Of a DNA stretch of 64,000 nucleotides, positions 50,501 to 58,267 are shown piece by piece. Each line of letters starts with the position of its first letter. The first letter of the stretch is position 1. The position numbers and the translations under genes were made by a program. The DNA is taken from NCBI GenBank assembly GCA_041741095.1, contig JBGSKQ010000036.1:13893-77892 (forward strand), in the 5' to 3' direction. The notes beneath the pieces were generated by a model. That model ran no database searches. It was given only the letters and a program-made list of their open reading frames with translations, and was not told the DNA's origin. This DNA is from UBA6168 sp041741095 (GTDB lineage Bacteria > Bacteroidota > Bacteroidia > Chitinophagales > Saprospiraceae).

Positions 50501-51252
50501 CTGCGGACTGAGGACTGTGGACTGAGGACTGCCCACTGCCGACTGAACGTCGCCCCTTGCAGTTTTTTAAAATAATTCATGAAATAACTGTTCGGGCGGG
50601 CCAGTTCGTAGTCGCCGGCGATGAGCCTGTTTTCGTCTTTCGATATTTGGATAAACACCTTGTCGAACTCCCGCAACTGCTGCGTATTGCCTTCCGGCTG
50701 GAGCGGGATATTGTTGTCGGTGATGGCGGCCAGCACTTCCACATCGCCGAGGTTGCCCGCCAGTTGCAGGTTGAACTGGCTGTTGAGCACCAGGTTTTGG
50801 TTGTTGCCAAAGGAGAGGCCACGGGTGTAGTTGCCGTTGTAGTCCAGGCCTTTTTGGGGCAGCAGCGGTTTTTCCAGTTCTGCGTAGGGGTCATATTGAA
50901 AACCGATGAGGCGGTCGCCGGGGTTTTGCAAATTGCTGGTGTCAATACGGGCGTAGGGGGCGGAGAGGTTGAAAGGGAGGACACGGTATTTTGCAACGAT
51001 GAACGATGAAGGCTGAATGATGAACGTGGAGTCGAAGATCAGGTGGTTGTTTTTTAGGGTAAAATATTGGGGGGAAATGCGTTCGCCGGTGGCGGCGGCG
51101 GTGATTTCAACGGAATTGGGTACAACGGTGAGGCTATCGAGCAACTGTGGCATAGCGAGCACGGGCAGCACCTTGCTGCGCAGGTTGGAGATTTGCGCAG
51201 CCAATGACAAAGGCAACATGGCCAACAAAAAAATGTAAAGGGTTTTGCTCAT
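47560..51252 (-). CDS. Giant outer-membrane beta-barrel protein with SprA-like C-terminus and several repeat-coded segments
   Basis: The 1230-residue protein has a signal peptide (MSKTLYIFLLAMLPLSLAAQ). Near residues 170-215 it shows GDVEVLAAITDNNIPLQPEG and DKVFIQISKDENRLIAGDYEL, a plug-like conserved part; the last 300 residues are barrel strands whose end (FLQGLQNGKNYLWNITLDRQ, ISYEGRKTG, HVGRAQVGAVF) resembles the C-terminal end of SprA, the T9SS translocon. It is only half as long as SprA, so it is probably a relative and not SprA itself. Three inserts are DNA repeats read in frame: heptamers at 50996-51023 (residues 77-86), 15 heptamers at 50440-50544 (237-271) and an inverted-repeat element at 49418-49500 (585-612). 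Confidence 0.78.
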   Translation of the reverse strand: MSKTLYIFLLAMLPLSLAAQISNLRSKVLPVLAMPQLLDSLTVVPNSVEITAAATGERISPQYFTLKNNHLIFDSTFIIQPSSFIVAKYRVLPFNLSAPYARIDTSNLQNPGDRLIGFQYDPYAELEKPLLPQKGLDYNGNYTRGLSFGNNQNLVLNSQFNLQLAGNLGDVEVLAAITDNNIPLQPEGNTQQLREFDKVFIQISKDENRLIAGDYELARPNSYFMNYFKKLQGATFSRQWAVLSPQSSVRSPQSSVLSPQSSVGSRQSAVSNSKLLTQGSVAIARGKFARNTIMAQEGNQGPYRLEGAEGERFIIVLAGTEKVFFDGQILQRGLDADYVIDYNAGHITFTNRRLVTKDSRIVVEFDYNVQDYTRSLYAINTEYQSEKLRLYLNTYSEQDSKQPIDEDFSQLEIEALRMAGDSSLDAVVSAIDTVEEFSAFRVLYELRDTIVDGILYPDVLVYSIDQELAKYSAGFSLVGLGNGNYVLDTETPANGRVFRWVPPDLVTGLPNGEYEPVRRLVAPNRQQLYTVGGDWLPKKNTKVRAEIGLSNFDQNRLSDISDSDNWGYAATLGLRQVFELPLTRPLTPKGEPTLGNPKDSLSRSAPPSGVRGGAWRLETEANYEFAQQKFKELNPYRPAEFTRDWNTNTGANDVAVNRRLTDEHLANAGFVLRSPKTGSLEYRYGTFLRDTVYTGQRHFGRYAFLKNGYDIWVQGDYLTTNSLSENSRFFRPKANVAVPFLRDSLGTKYWRIGVYGERERNSRFTKSPQNGEPDTLNRASFYYDLMKIYLETPESEVFNFNTNYLRRYDYAPDGSDFSASTLADELNLNGNWQQSRNSRLGWNFTWRQLAIRDTSLTNLDPSDTYLGRLDYTLNLLRGVVQSATSYEIGSGQERKVEFTYLQVPAGEGTHQWTDRNGDGKVQLDEVEIAPFQDLANALRVTVFTDEFIRTNNVTFNQSLRLEPKAVWFNALGFKKFLSKFSTQSSLQINRKVREADGVSPWNPFQLDVEDTALVSTRSTVYNTLFFNRSDPKYDFQLGMSDNQNKLVQTTGFESRRLQQQFFKTRWNVTKWLSFQSAFTLGDDGQDSEQFENKRYRIRSFETEPQLTVQPSNKFRTGVTWRFKKAKNELGTADEKATTHDLKWEMAYNQSATTSIRSEFSFVNINFDGQANSPVGFAFLQGLQNGKNYLWNITLDRQVAKNIRIGISYEGRKTGDAKLVHVGRAQVGAVF
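49418..49500. repeat. Intragenic inverted-repeat element with CCCCTGACCCCT ends
   Basis: Ends at 49418-49436 (CCCCTGACCCCTGAAGGGG) and 49482-49500 are inverted copies matching at 18 of 19 bases. Related ends occur in the intergenic element at 26848-27165. The element is read through in frame, giving a Pro/Ser/Gly-rich segment (RPLTPKGEPTLGNPKD) in the giant barrel protein. Confidence 0.75.
50440..50544. repeat. Run of 15 GNGGACT-family heptamers inside the giant barrel gene
   Basis: From 50440 the sequence reads, without a slip, GCTGACT, GCCGACT twice, ACCGACT, GAAGACT, GAGGACT three times, GTGGACT, GCGGACT, GAGGACT, GTGGACT, GAGGACT, GCCCACT, GCCGACT. The length of 105 bases keeps the frame and produces a seven-residue protein repeat (VLSPQSS, VRSPQSS, VLSPQSS and variants). 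Confidence 0.9.
50996..51023. repeat. Intragenic RYGATGA heptamers in the giant barrel gene
   Basis: ACGATGA, ACGATGA, AGGCTGA, ATGATGA then ACG lie within the coding frame near its N-terminus and encode the complement sense FIIQPSSFIV. The same family forms intergenic hairpins at 18157, 35844 and 43501. Confidence 0.75.
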
Positions 51253-51348
51253 GCAAGCACCGCTTGGGTTTTGGTAACAAACGTAAAATGACGTACTTTA
51301 TGGCCTTGAAAAATCAACCATTTCCCATTGACAAACAACTCAACTTTT

Positions 51349-51876
51349 ATGGCAAAAAAAGCATTGTATCAATTGGAGGCCGAAATTGACCATTTAACCA
51401 ATAGCATCCAAAACACCATTTCTGGTGATAGTTTTGCCACTGAAATATTTGCAGTGGAAAAGGCAGAACTGAAAGCAATTACGAAAGCAAATGGATGGAA
51501 TTTCGACTGGAAAGCTGAACTGAAAGAATCCGATAGGCAGGTTTTTAAACTTGTTATTGTAGGCAATACCCACATCATTCAGGGATTGGCAAGTATTGGC
51601 GATTATGGTGACCATTTTTACCTCCACTTGGTTGAAAGTGCGCCGTTCAATCTTGGCAAGAAGAAATTATACGTCGGCGTCCCTGGAAATTTATTTGCTT
51701 TTGCCTGCAAACTATCTTGGGATAAAGGATATGATGGAATAGTTGCATTTCAATCCAAAACAAAACTGATTGAGCATTATGAAACTATGCTTGGAGCGGT
51801 GCATGTTGGAGGGCATAAAATGATTATTTTTCCGGAAGCAGCACTCCGGCTAATTCAGCAATACTTTATAATTTAA
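51349..51876 (+). CDS. GNAT-fold-like protein, function unknown
   Basis: A 175-residue protein. The first 50 residues are helical (YQLEAEIDHLTNSIQNTI). The remainder reads like a GNAT core: VFKLVIVGNTHIIQGLASIG, LHLVESAPFNLGKKKLYVGVPGNLFAFACKLSWDKGYDGIVAF, then KTKLIEHYETMLGAVHVGGHKMII. The YETMLGA followed by a His resembles the C-terminal strand of acetyltransferases. The acetyl-CoA loop is not clear. An upstream TTG at 51328 is possible as a start. It is followed after one base by a 66-residue gene, so the two form a compact pair. Confidence 0.65.
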   Translation: MAKKALYQLEAEIDHLTNSIQNTISGDSFATEIFAVEKAELKAITKANGWNFDWKAELKESDRQVFKLVIVGNTHIIQGLASIGDYGDHFYLHLVESAPFNLGKKKLYVGVPGNLFAFACKLSWDKGYDGIVAFQSKTKLIEHYETMLGAVHVGGHKMIIFPEAALRLIQQYFII

Positions 51877-51877
51877 C

Positions 51878-52078
51878 ATGATGGCTTACATAAATGAACC
51901 CGAAGGAATTGATTTGGTAGTAGCTCCAATGCCATTTACAAAAAAAGATCGGCAAACGTTGAGCGACATTATTTCTCATTTTAAAAAAACAGGCGAGGTG
52001 CCACAGCAAAAAGAGAAGGTAAGTCGGACAAAAAAACAACAGCCAAGGCCCTCAAAAAACAAATTACCTGTTAAATAG
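51878..52078 (+). CDS. Small basic protein paired with the GNAT-like gene
   Basis: A 66-residue protein (MMAYINEPEGIDLVVAPMPF and on), with a helical middle (KKDRQTLSDIISHFKK) and a very basic tail (SRTKKQQPRPSKNKLPVK). It starts one base after the GNAT-like gene and is surely co-translated with it. I do not recognise it. The basic tail could bind nucleic acid or ribosomes. An antitoxin or adaptor role is possible but unproven. Confidence 0.6.
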   Translation: MMAYINEPEGIDLVVAPMPFTKKDRQTLSDIISHFKKTGEVPQQKEKVSRTKKQQPRPSKNKLPVK

Positions 52079-52108
52079 GGACGAATGGGGTTCTAACGAT
52101 AAGATAAC

Positions 52109-52924
52109 ATGACCTACCTCACCCACATCCCCGCCCCGCCCCTTTCCCACTTCATCGAATGGTTCTTCTTCTACGAAGGCTATGCACCGCCGCACAGCAA
52201 GGAAAAACGCCTGCCCGACGGGGCCGTGGAACTGCTCATCAACCTGCGGGAAGAGCCTAAAGTGCTGTTCGACAATGAAAAAACGGAGGTGGGTACGACT
52301 TTCAAACGCAACTGGATTTCCGGCCAGCAGCAGGGCTTTCTCATCATTGACGTGGCAGGCATTACTTCCATGATGGGCATCCGGTTCAGGCCGGGCGGGG
52401 CCTGGCCCTTTTTCCCCTTCCCGATGGATGAACTGAAAAACGGCGTGGTGGAACTGGACCTGATCTGGGGCCGGGAAGCGCATTTTTTACAGGAAAAATT
52501 AGTGGCCGCCGCTTCGCCCGCCCTGAAATTCCAACTGCTCGAAACCTTCCTGCTCCAACGTGCCTACCACGAGCTTTCGCCCAACCCCTACACCGAATTT
52601 GCCGTGCAATTGTTCCAACAGCCCGACGAGGATTTTTCCATTCAATACCTCCGGCAAAAAACGGGCATCAGCCACAAGCACCTCATCCGCACCTTCGACA
52701 AGTGCGTGGGCATCAAGCCGAAAATGCTGGCCCGGATTTTCAAGTTCCAGAAGGCCATCCAACTACTGGAGCAACAAAAAAACCTCCAATGGACCGACCT
52801 CGCCTACCAGTGCAACTACTCCGACCAGGCGCATTTCATCAAGGAGTTCCAGCAGTTTTCGGGCATCAACCCGACGGCGTATTTTGACAAAAGGGGGGAA
52901 TATATGAATTATATGCCCATTTAA
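52109..52924 (+). CDS. AraC-family transcriptional regulator
   Basis: The 271-residue protein has an N-terminal sensor part of the DUF6597 type (PAPPLSHFIEWFFFYEGYAPPHSKEKRLPDGAVELLINL) and a C-terminal AraC double helix-turn-helix: FSIQYLRQKTGISHKHLIRTFDKCVGIKPKMLARIFKFQKAI, then WTDLAYQCNYSDQAHFIKEFQQFSGINPTAYF. It would bind DNA as a regulator responding to a small ligand or stress. It stands alone, after the GNAT-like pair and before the VWA gene, with no clear target gene next door. Confidence 0.92.
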   Translation: MTYLTHIPAPPLSHFIEWFFFYEGYAPPHSKEKRLPDGAVELLINLREEPKVLFDNEKTEVGTTFKRNWISGQQQGFLIIDVAGITSMMGIRFRPGGAWPFFPFPMDELKNGVVELDLIWGREAHFLQEKLVAAASPALKFQLLETFLLQRAYHELSPNPYTEFAVQLFQQPDEDFSIQYLRQKTGISHKHLIRTFDKCVGIKPKMLARIFKFQKAIQLLEQQKNLQWTDLAYQCNYSDQAHFIKEFQQFSGINPTAYFDKRGEYMNYMPI

Positions 52925-53045
52925 TAGGGATTGGAAAGCTTGAAAAGGTTCTAAGCCCATAGAACAAACGGGAAATCTTATTATTTTCACGCTCCTACAC
53001 TAAGGTACGCCTATTCGTCCTTTCATTTTAAAATAAATCCTACCA

Positions 53046-54464
53046 ATGAAACAATTCCTGCACCTCCTGCTTCCCGCCATTTTGTTGGCTTTTTCATTCA
53101 AAACAAGCGCCCAAACCAACGCCCTTTTCATCCTCGACGCCTCCGGCTCCATGTGGCAAAAACTGGACAACGAATTCCGCATTGCTACTGCCAAAACCGT
53201 AATGAAAGGTTTGGTGGACAAAATGCCCGCCGATGCCCGTGCAGGCCTCATCGCTTATGGCCATAACCGAAAATCCGACTGCGACGACATCGAAACATTG
53301 ACGCCGCTCGGCCCGCTCGACAAAGCAAGTTTCAAGGCAAAACTGGAGGCCATCAACCCGCAGGGGAAAACGCCCATCGCCAAATCCATCCAACATGCGC
53401 TGGATTTGATCAAAAACGAACAATCGGCGGTGACGGTAGTGCTGGTCAGCGACGGATTGGAAACCTGCGAGGGCGACGCCTGCGACTTAGTCAAAAAGGC
53501 CAGGGAACAAGGGGTGAAAATTACCGTCCACGTGGTCGGCTTCGGCATCGAGGAAAAGGATCAATCGGCGCTCGAATGTATCGCACAGGCAGGCGGCGGG
53601 CAGTATTTCCCCGCCAACAACGCCAGCGAACTGGCTGGGGCATTGGATCAAACCTTGGAGGAAGCGCCAAAAAATGGCGGCTATCTTTCCCTCAAAGCGA
53701 CCCTTTCCGGCCAGCCTGTGGACGTAGCTTTTAAGGTGTTTAAAAAAGGCGAAAAAAAGGAAACGGCACTCGGCAGGACATATACAGGGCCGCTGACGAA
53801 CCCCCGCTTGTTGCTGCTGCCCGCCGGCGAATACACGGCCATCGTGGAGGCTATCACAATGGACGGCAGGCCCATGCAGGAATTGATAGGTTTAAAAATA
53901 AGCGAAAACGATACCCTGCAAAAGGTGGTGGACTTTTCGCAGGGCATCTTTGAGGTATTGGCCCTGCGCAACGGCGAACTGTCGGACGTGACCGTGCAAA
54001 TATTTCCAGTCGGGGAGAAAAAAGCAGTGGCCTCGGGTCGCACCTATCGGCAAAAAACGCATAACCCCGCCTCGTACAAGGTAGTGCCAGGGGTATATGA
54101 CGTGGAAATGAAATTTTTGGAAATAGGCAACGCCCCCACCGTCCGCTTTGAAAAACAGGTGCTGCAGAGCGGTAAAACCATTTCCCTTTCGCACGATCAC
54201 CCATCGGCTGAACTGAAAATCGGGGCAAAACAGGGTGCCAATTTGGTGGACGCCACGGTGGCTATTTATTCAAAAGCGACCGGCAAGGAAGTGGACAGGA
54301 GTAGAACTTATCAAAGCAGCAGTTCAAACCCAAAGGCATTCGTATTAGAACCGGGCGCTTACAAAATAGAAGTCAAATCCGTTAAACCAAAGGAGTTGGG
54401 CACAAAGACCATTGAAGTGGAGGTAAAAGCCAAAGATTCGGTGGAGCGTTGGGCGGAGTGGTAA
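53046..54464 (+). CDS. Secreted VWA-domain protein with three C-terminal beta-sandwich repeats
   Basis: The 472-residue protein has a signal peptide (ending KTSAQ) and a von Willebrand A domain from about 25 to 205, with a complete MIDAS: D31-x-S33-x-S35 in ILDASGSMW, the Thr in TPIAKSI, and VLVSDGLETC. After this come three similar modules of about 60-80 residues, each with the core GRTY or SRTY, an NP pair and a PGxY or AGEY turn (around 216-275, 300-360 and 380-445). These look like beta-sandwich repeats. The protein is probably periplasmic or surface-bound. The WD40 gene 98 bases downstream is on the same strand and may act with it. Confidence 0.88.
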   Translation: MKQFLHLLLPAILLAFSFKTSAQTNALFILDASGSMWQKLDNEFRIATAKTVMKGLVDKMPADARAGLIAYGHNRKSDCDDIETLTPLGPLDKASFKAKLEAINPQGKTPIAKSIQHALDLIKNEQSAVTVVLVSDGLETCEGDACDLVKKAREQGVKITVHVVGFGIEEKDQSALECIAQAGGGQYFPANNASELAGALDQTLEEAPKNGGYLSLKATLSGQPVDVAFKVFKKGEKKETALGRTYTGPLTNPRLLLLPAGEYTAIVEAITMDGRPMQELIGLKISENDTLQKVVDFSQGIFEVLALRNGELSDVTVQIFPVGEKKAVASGRTYRQKTHNPASYKVVPGVYDVEMKFLEIGNAPTVRFEKQVLQSGKTISLSHDHPSAELKIGAKQGANLVDATVAIYSKATGKEVDRSRTYQSSSSNPKAFVLEPGAYKIEVKSVKPKELGTKTIEVEVKAKDSVERWAEW

Positions 54465-54562
54465 CTCGCCACTCTCCATCCCTCACTTCAATTCATACCC
54501 ACGTCAATTTTTTACAATGGCGATAATCTGGCTTTCCCCACCTTTGCCCAAAACTAACATCA

Positions 54563-56563
54563 ATGAAATATTGGTTGGCCCTTGCCCTATGCCTATTGGG
54601 GCATTTTTCCTTTTCACAAACAAGCCCCGCCGATTCCATCGCCTATGAGCTTTATCTGAGCCAAATCTCCCTGGCCGAAGCCTATTACCAAATGGGCGAA
54701 ATCGCTGATGCCAAGGCCACTCTCGCCGCCACCGATCCCGCCCAGCGTGGCTGGGAATGGGAGGTGCTACACGCCATGTTCGACCGCAGCCAGCGAACCT
54801 TGGCGGAGCATGGGGCATCTGTTTCCACCGTTGTTTTCAGCCCAGACGGGAAGGTGCTGGCCAGCGCTGGTGCCGACTCGACCATCATCCTTTGGAGCTA
54901 CCCGGATTTTGCTATTTTGAAAAAACTAAAAGGCCATGCAGACGGCGTCAGCACGCTCGACTTCAGCCCCGATGGGCGTTGGCTGGCCTCTGGCTCTCGT
55001 GATAAAACGGTGAAAATCTGGGATTTAGCGAGCGGACAGCAGCTAAAAACGCTGACGGAAGGTTTGTCACGGGGCATTTATTCCGTCAAATTCAGCCCCG
55101 ACGGGAAACGGCTCGGCACCACTTCCTGGCGTTTTGAAAAAGGCAAGGGCGTCATCGGCTTTGCCAAGGTTTTTGATTTGGAAACGGATACCACGTTGCA
55201 CCAATTTGACCTCGATACGCACCCGATTTCGGGTTTTGATTTTTCAAAAGACGGCAAAAAAGCGCTCATCGTAAGTTGGGGCGAAATCGCCTGGTACTAC
55301 GACCTCGACAACGGCCAGCCCGATTGGGTTTTCGACATGACGACAGATATTGAAGAATACAACGCAGTTACCTCCGGCCAAATCAGTCCCGATGGGCGCT
55401 GGGCGGTGATTACAAGTCGTGATTACTGCACCCGAATGTTGGACATTGCCACTGGAAAAGTCGTTTACCAAATAGAAAAACACGAGGGGCACGGCAAATG
55501 GATTGACGCCGTGCGCTTTAGCGGCGATGGGAAATACATCGCCACCGGCGCACAGGATGCGCTGCTGCAAATACGGGACGCTGCAAGTGGAAAGTTGCTG
55601 CACACCCTGCGGGGCCACACGGATTTCATCAATGGCATCGCCTGGCACCCGACGGAGCATGTGTTGGCCACAGCTTCCAAAGACGGCACCGTGAAAATTT
55701 GGGATGTCAACAACACAGGCGAGGTGGCCTTCGATGCCTGCGACAACGGCCCCTGGTACGCCCCCGTCAGCCCCGATGGGAAATGGGTGGTCGCTGCCTG
55801 TTCGGATACCGTCATCGGTTTGTGGAACCTGCAAACGGGCCAGCGTGACTTGGTTTTTTCGGGGAAAAATGCCAATTGCGCCGCCTTCAGCCCCGATGGA
55901 AAACGGCTCGCCACCGCTGGCCACGACTATCAAGTGTGCATTTGGGACATTGCCACTCAAACAAAAACCCACGCCCTGGAAGGGCACAATAACGGCATAT
56001 ATGGCCTGGCTTGGTCTGGCAACTGGATTGCCTCCGCCGGGGACACGACCCTGCGCTTATGGAACGCAAAAACCGGGAAGCAGGAGCGGGTGCTGTCGTT
56101 TGCGGGAAAATCGCCCTACGCACTTGCTTTTACCAACGATGGAAAACGCTTGGTGGCGGGTATGGACGACGGCAGCGTTTACGTCCTTTCCACGGCCAAT
56201 TGGCAGGAATTGAAGCATTTCCAGTTGGGCAGCAGCCTGAACTATTTATCCCTGGACGCAGCGGGCCAGCAAGTGGCGACCTGCGGAAAAAACGTCTATA
56301 CCTGCAACCTGGAAACGGGCGAAATCAAGGAAATGAAAGGGCACAAATCAGCCGTTTGGGGCGTAAGCCTCAGTGCCGATGGCCGCTACGCCCTCAGCGC
56401 TTCTTACGACCACACGGTCAAATTTTGGGACACAAAAACGGGACGTTGCACTCTTACCTTGCATGGCTTTCAGGACGAATTGTTTAAAACAGGCATCCTG
56501 GATGGCGGGAAGGGCATATTAGTGACGGAGACGCAAGGGGTGTTACGGGTAATGAGATTTTAA
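54563..56563 (+). CDS. Secreted WD40-repeat protein
   Basis: A 666-residue protein with a signal peptide (MKYWLALALCLLGHFSFSQ), a short helical part, and then about 12 WD40 repeats forming one or two beta propellers. Examples are FSPDGKVLASAGADSTIILW, FSPDGRWLASGSRDKTVKIW, WHPTEHVLATASKDGTVKIW and SADGRYALSASYDHTVKFW. Helix-rich residues 25-75 (LYLSQISLAEAYYQMGEIAD) resemble a TPR. Secreted WD40 proteins are common in Bacteroidota and probably hold protein complexes; the VWA gene upstream may be a partner. A strong terminator follows. Confidence 0.9.
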   Translation: MKYWLALALCLLGHFSFSQTSPADSIAYELYLSQISLAEAYYQMGEIADAKATLAATDPAQRGWEWEVLHAMFDRSQRTLAEHGASVSTVVFSPDGKVLASAGADSTIILWSYPDFAILKKLKGHADGVSTLDFSPDGRWLASGSRDKTVKIWDLASGQQLKTLTEGLSRGIYSVKFSPDGKRLGTTSWRFEKGKGVIGFAKVFDLETDTTLHQFDLDTHPISGFDFSKDGKKALIVSWGEIAWYYDLDNGQPDWVFDMTTDIEEYNAVTSGQISPDGRWAVITSRDYCTRMLDIATGKVVYQIEKHEGHGKWIDAVRFSGDGKYIATGAQDALLQIRDAASGKLLHTLRGHTDFINGIAWHPTEHVLATASKDGTVKIWDVNNTGEVAFDACDNGPWYAPVSPDGKWVVAACSDTVIGLWNLQTGQRDLVFSGKNANCAAFSPDGKRLATAGHDYQVCIWDIATQTKTHALEGHNNGIYGLAWSGNWIASAGDTTLRLWNAKTGKQERVLSFAGKSPYALAFTNDGKRLVAGMDDGSVYVLSTANWQELKHFQLGSSLNYLSLDAAGQQVATCGKNVYTCNLETGEIKEMKGHKSAVWGVSLSADGRYALSASYDHTVKFWDTKTGRCTLTLHGFQDELFKTGILDGGKGILVTETQGVLRVMRF

Positions 56564-56587
56564 AGGAAAAAGCAAATATTCAGCATT

Positions 56588-56632
56588 AAGGTGTCATCTT
56601 AATGCGACGGCAAGGAGATGACACCTTTTTTC
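56588..56632 (+). terminator. Rho-independent terminator after the WD40 gene
   Basis: AAGGTGTCATCT (56588-56599) and AGATGACACCTT (56616-56627) pair perfectly over 12 bases, loop 16, then a T-tract. A third copy of the GATGTCACCT core sits at about 56685. The rest of the 166-base gap shows nothing else. Confidence 0.8.
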
Positions 56633-56729
56633 GCTGTTTACACCCTTCAAAGTTGAAATTATCGAAGCGAAAAAAGATGTCACCTCCCTGCTGTAAACTA
56701 CCACAATTTTCTGGCATAAAACACTGATA

Positions 56730-57188
56730 ATGAAAAACTTAAATCCACTCTTTTTGGCCGTCCTATTTTTTCTTGCTTGCAACAGCTCCACAAAAACGGA
56801 CGATTCCTTGTCCGGCCAACTCATTGGCGAGTGGCGCAACGTGAGCCTGAAAGTGGACATCCACGGCGACAGTTTGACCGTGTTCGAGGCCAACGAGGCC
56901 AATTGGGAGCAAAACGTGGGAATACGCCCCATCCGCACTTTTTTCAGGGAAGACGGCACCTACAACTCGGCGCACTACACCCTTACCGACAGCCTTTTTA
57001 TGGACGTAAAGGGCACCTGGAAAGTGGAGGGCGACCGCTTGTTGATGTTCCAAAATACCCCTGCACCAGACACAACCATCTGCATAACCGTCATCAATGG
57101 CAAACTCGTGGAATTCGACTGCACGGTGGACTGGGACGGCGACGGGGCGAAGGATGATCGATATGTTGGGGTGCAGCGGAAGCAGTAA
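56730..57188 (+). CDS. Small lipoprotein
   Basis: A 152-residue lipoprotein with signal MKNLNPLFLAVLFFLAC-NSS, anchored at Cys17. The rest (LIGEWRNVSLKVDIHGDSLTVFE, MDVKGTWKVEGDRLLMFQNT) has the GEW-x-n-GTWKVEGDRL pattern of lipocalin-like DUF proteins that form small beta barrels. The C-terminus (DWDGDGAKDDRYVGVQ) has an Asp-rich calcium-like loop. Its function is unknown. It ends six bases from the convergent pirin gene. Confidence 0.75.
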   Translation: MKNLNPLFLAVLFFLACNSSTKTDDSLSGQLIGEWRNVSLKVDIHGDSLTVFEANEANWEQNVGIRPIRTFFREDGTYNSAHYTLTDSLFMDVKGTWKVEGDRLLMFQNTPAPDTTICITVINGKLVEFDCTVDWDGDGAKDDRYVGVQRKQ

Positions 57189-57194
57189 GAGTGA

Positions 57195-57965
57195 CTATAC
57201 GGCCGTCCCCATCCGCTGTAGCATCATCTCCGAATACGTCAAATACGATGGCCTTTTCGGCGAGAAAATCAAAAATATTTTCCCGGGCCCATCGCTGTCT
57301 ATTTTTAATTTGTCTGCGTCTTTTACAATTACAAAATCGTCCGCCTTCACGGCCTCGCCATTGATGGAAAATTGCCCTTCTTGCACGTACAGCGAATACA
57401 CATTTTCTGTTGAAAGGACTTTTTCCCAATGTGCTTTTTCAAAACTAATTTGTTGTATTTCAAGCCCTTCCGTGTCAAGTTCGATAGGCGAAGCATGGCC
57501 AATAAATATTTTGATTGCGACGTCGCCATCCTGCGTCACGGGCAGATCGGCGTCTTTGTAGTCGCCATAACTGGCAGGCTGCTGGAGGGTTTTGTTCAAA
57601 TTCGGGTCGAACCAGATTTGGAAAATAGCACCGTCTTTAGCGACGAACTCCGAGTGGCTGATGCCATTGCCCGCCCGGATGATCTGGGCGTCGCCTTCGT
57701 ACAGGGGCCGCCACTCATTCAGTTTGGTATCAAAGTGTTTGATATGGCCTTTCAACACAAAAGACATGATCTCGAAGCCCTCGTGCGGGTGCAGGCCGAT
57801 GGTGCTGTCCACCTTCGCCTCGGCGTAGGCCCAGTAAAAAAGGTTGGAATAAGGACGGGTGATGCCGCCCTCACGTGGGAAGCCGATGGGTTTGTTTTCA
57901 ACAATTTCACCGCCGTTGAAGGCGCCACGGGCTTGCCGCTCTTTCGGGATAATCTGGATGGACAT
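57195..57965 (-). CDS. Pirin-family protein
   Basis: The 256-residue protein is a cupin-type pirin. The N-terminal cupin shows the metal ligands in GLHPHEGFEIMSFVLKGHIKHFD (H-x-H and E), then GNGISHSEF for the fourth ligand, and FQIWFDPNLNKTLQQPASY. Pirins oxidise quercetin or act as redox-sensitive regulators; the actual role differs between members. A second cupin-like half is seen further on (YVQEGQFSINGEAVKADDFVIV). The gene has no operon partner and faces the small lipoprotein gene. Confidence 0.9.
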   Translation of the reverse strand: MSIQIIPKERQARGAFNGGEIVENKPIGFPREGGITRPYSNLFYWAYAEAKVDSTIGLHPHEGFEIMSFVLKGHIKHFDTKLNEWRPLYEGDAQIIRAGNGISHSEFVAKDGAIFQIWFDPNLNKTLQQPASYGDYKDADLPVTQDGDVAIKIFIGHASPIELDTEGLEIQQISFEKAHWEKVLSTENVYSLYVQEGQFSINGEAVKADDFVIVKDADKLKIDSDGPGKIFLIFSPKRPSYLTYSEMMLQRMGTAV

Positions 57966-58106
57966 AGGCTTTTTTTAAATGATAAACGCCTGCCTGTCGG
58001 CAGACAGGATGAACTATAAACTTTGAACGATGGAAACAGATTAGGGTGGAGATGGTTTGAATGGGTGGAGGTTTCTAATTTTGCAGCAAGTTGCTGCAAA
58101 ATTGGA

Positions 58107-58220
58107 TACTCTGCGCCAATAGGTTTTGAGCAAATTGTTTTTTGCCCCTCCTCGCCGCCCTTGGCGGCTCGTCGGGGGAGGGGGCTTTTTGGGGCGTTTC
58201 GCCCCAAGCCCCTGTTTGCA
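58107..58220. repeat. Bipartite GC-rich hairpin element, copy B, preceded by an AATAGGTTTT motif
   Basis: ACTCTGCGCCAATAGGTTTT near 58107-58129 is a copy of the motif also found at about 61765 and 62271. Then comes the element: CCCCTCCTCGCCGCC-CTT-GGCGGC... GGGGGAGGGGG, and GGGGCG-TTT-CGCCCC, then AAGCCCCTG, nearly the same as copy A at 40284-40354. The gap 57966-58267 has no gene. Confidence 0.8.
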
Positions 58221-58267
58221 AAAAAACCAATGGCGTGAAGTATAAAACATACTCAAACACTCATTTC

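Noticed and set aside
50440..50544. CRISPR-like appearance of the repeat run
   Set aside because: Units are seven bases with no spacers, inside a reading frame, and no cas gene is present.
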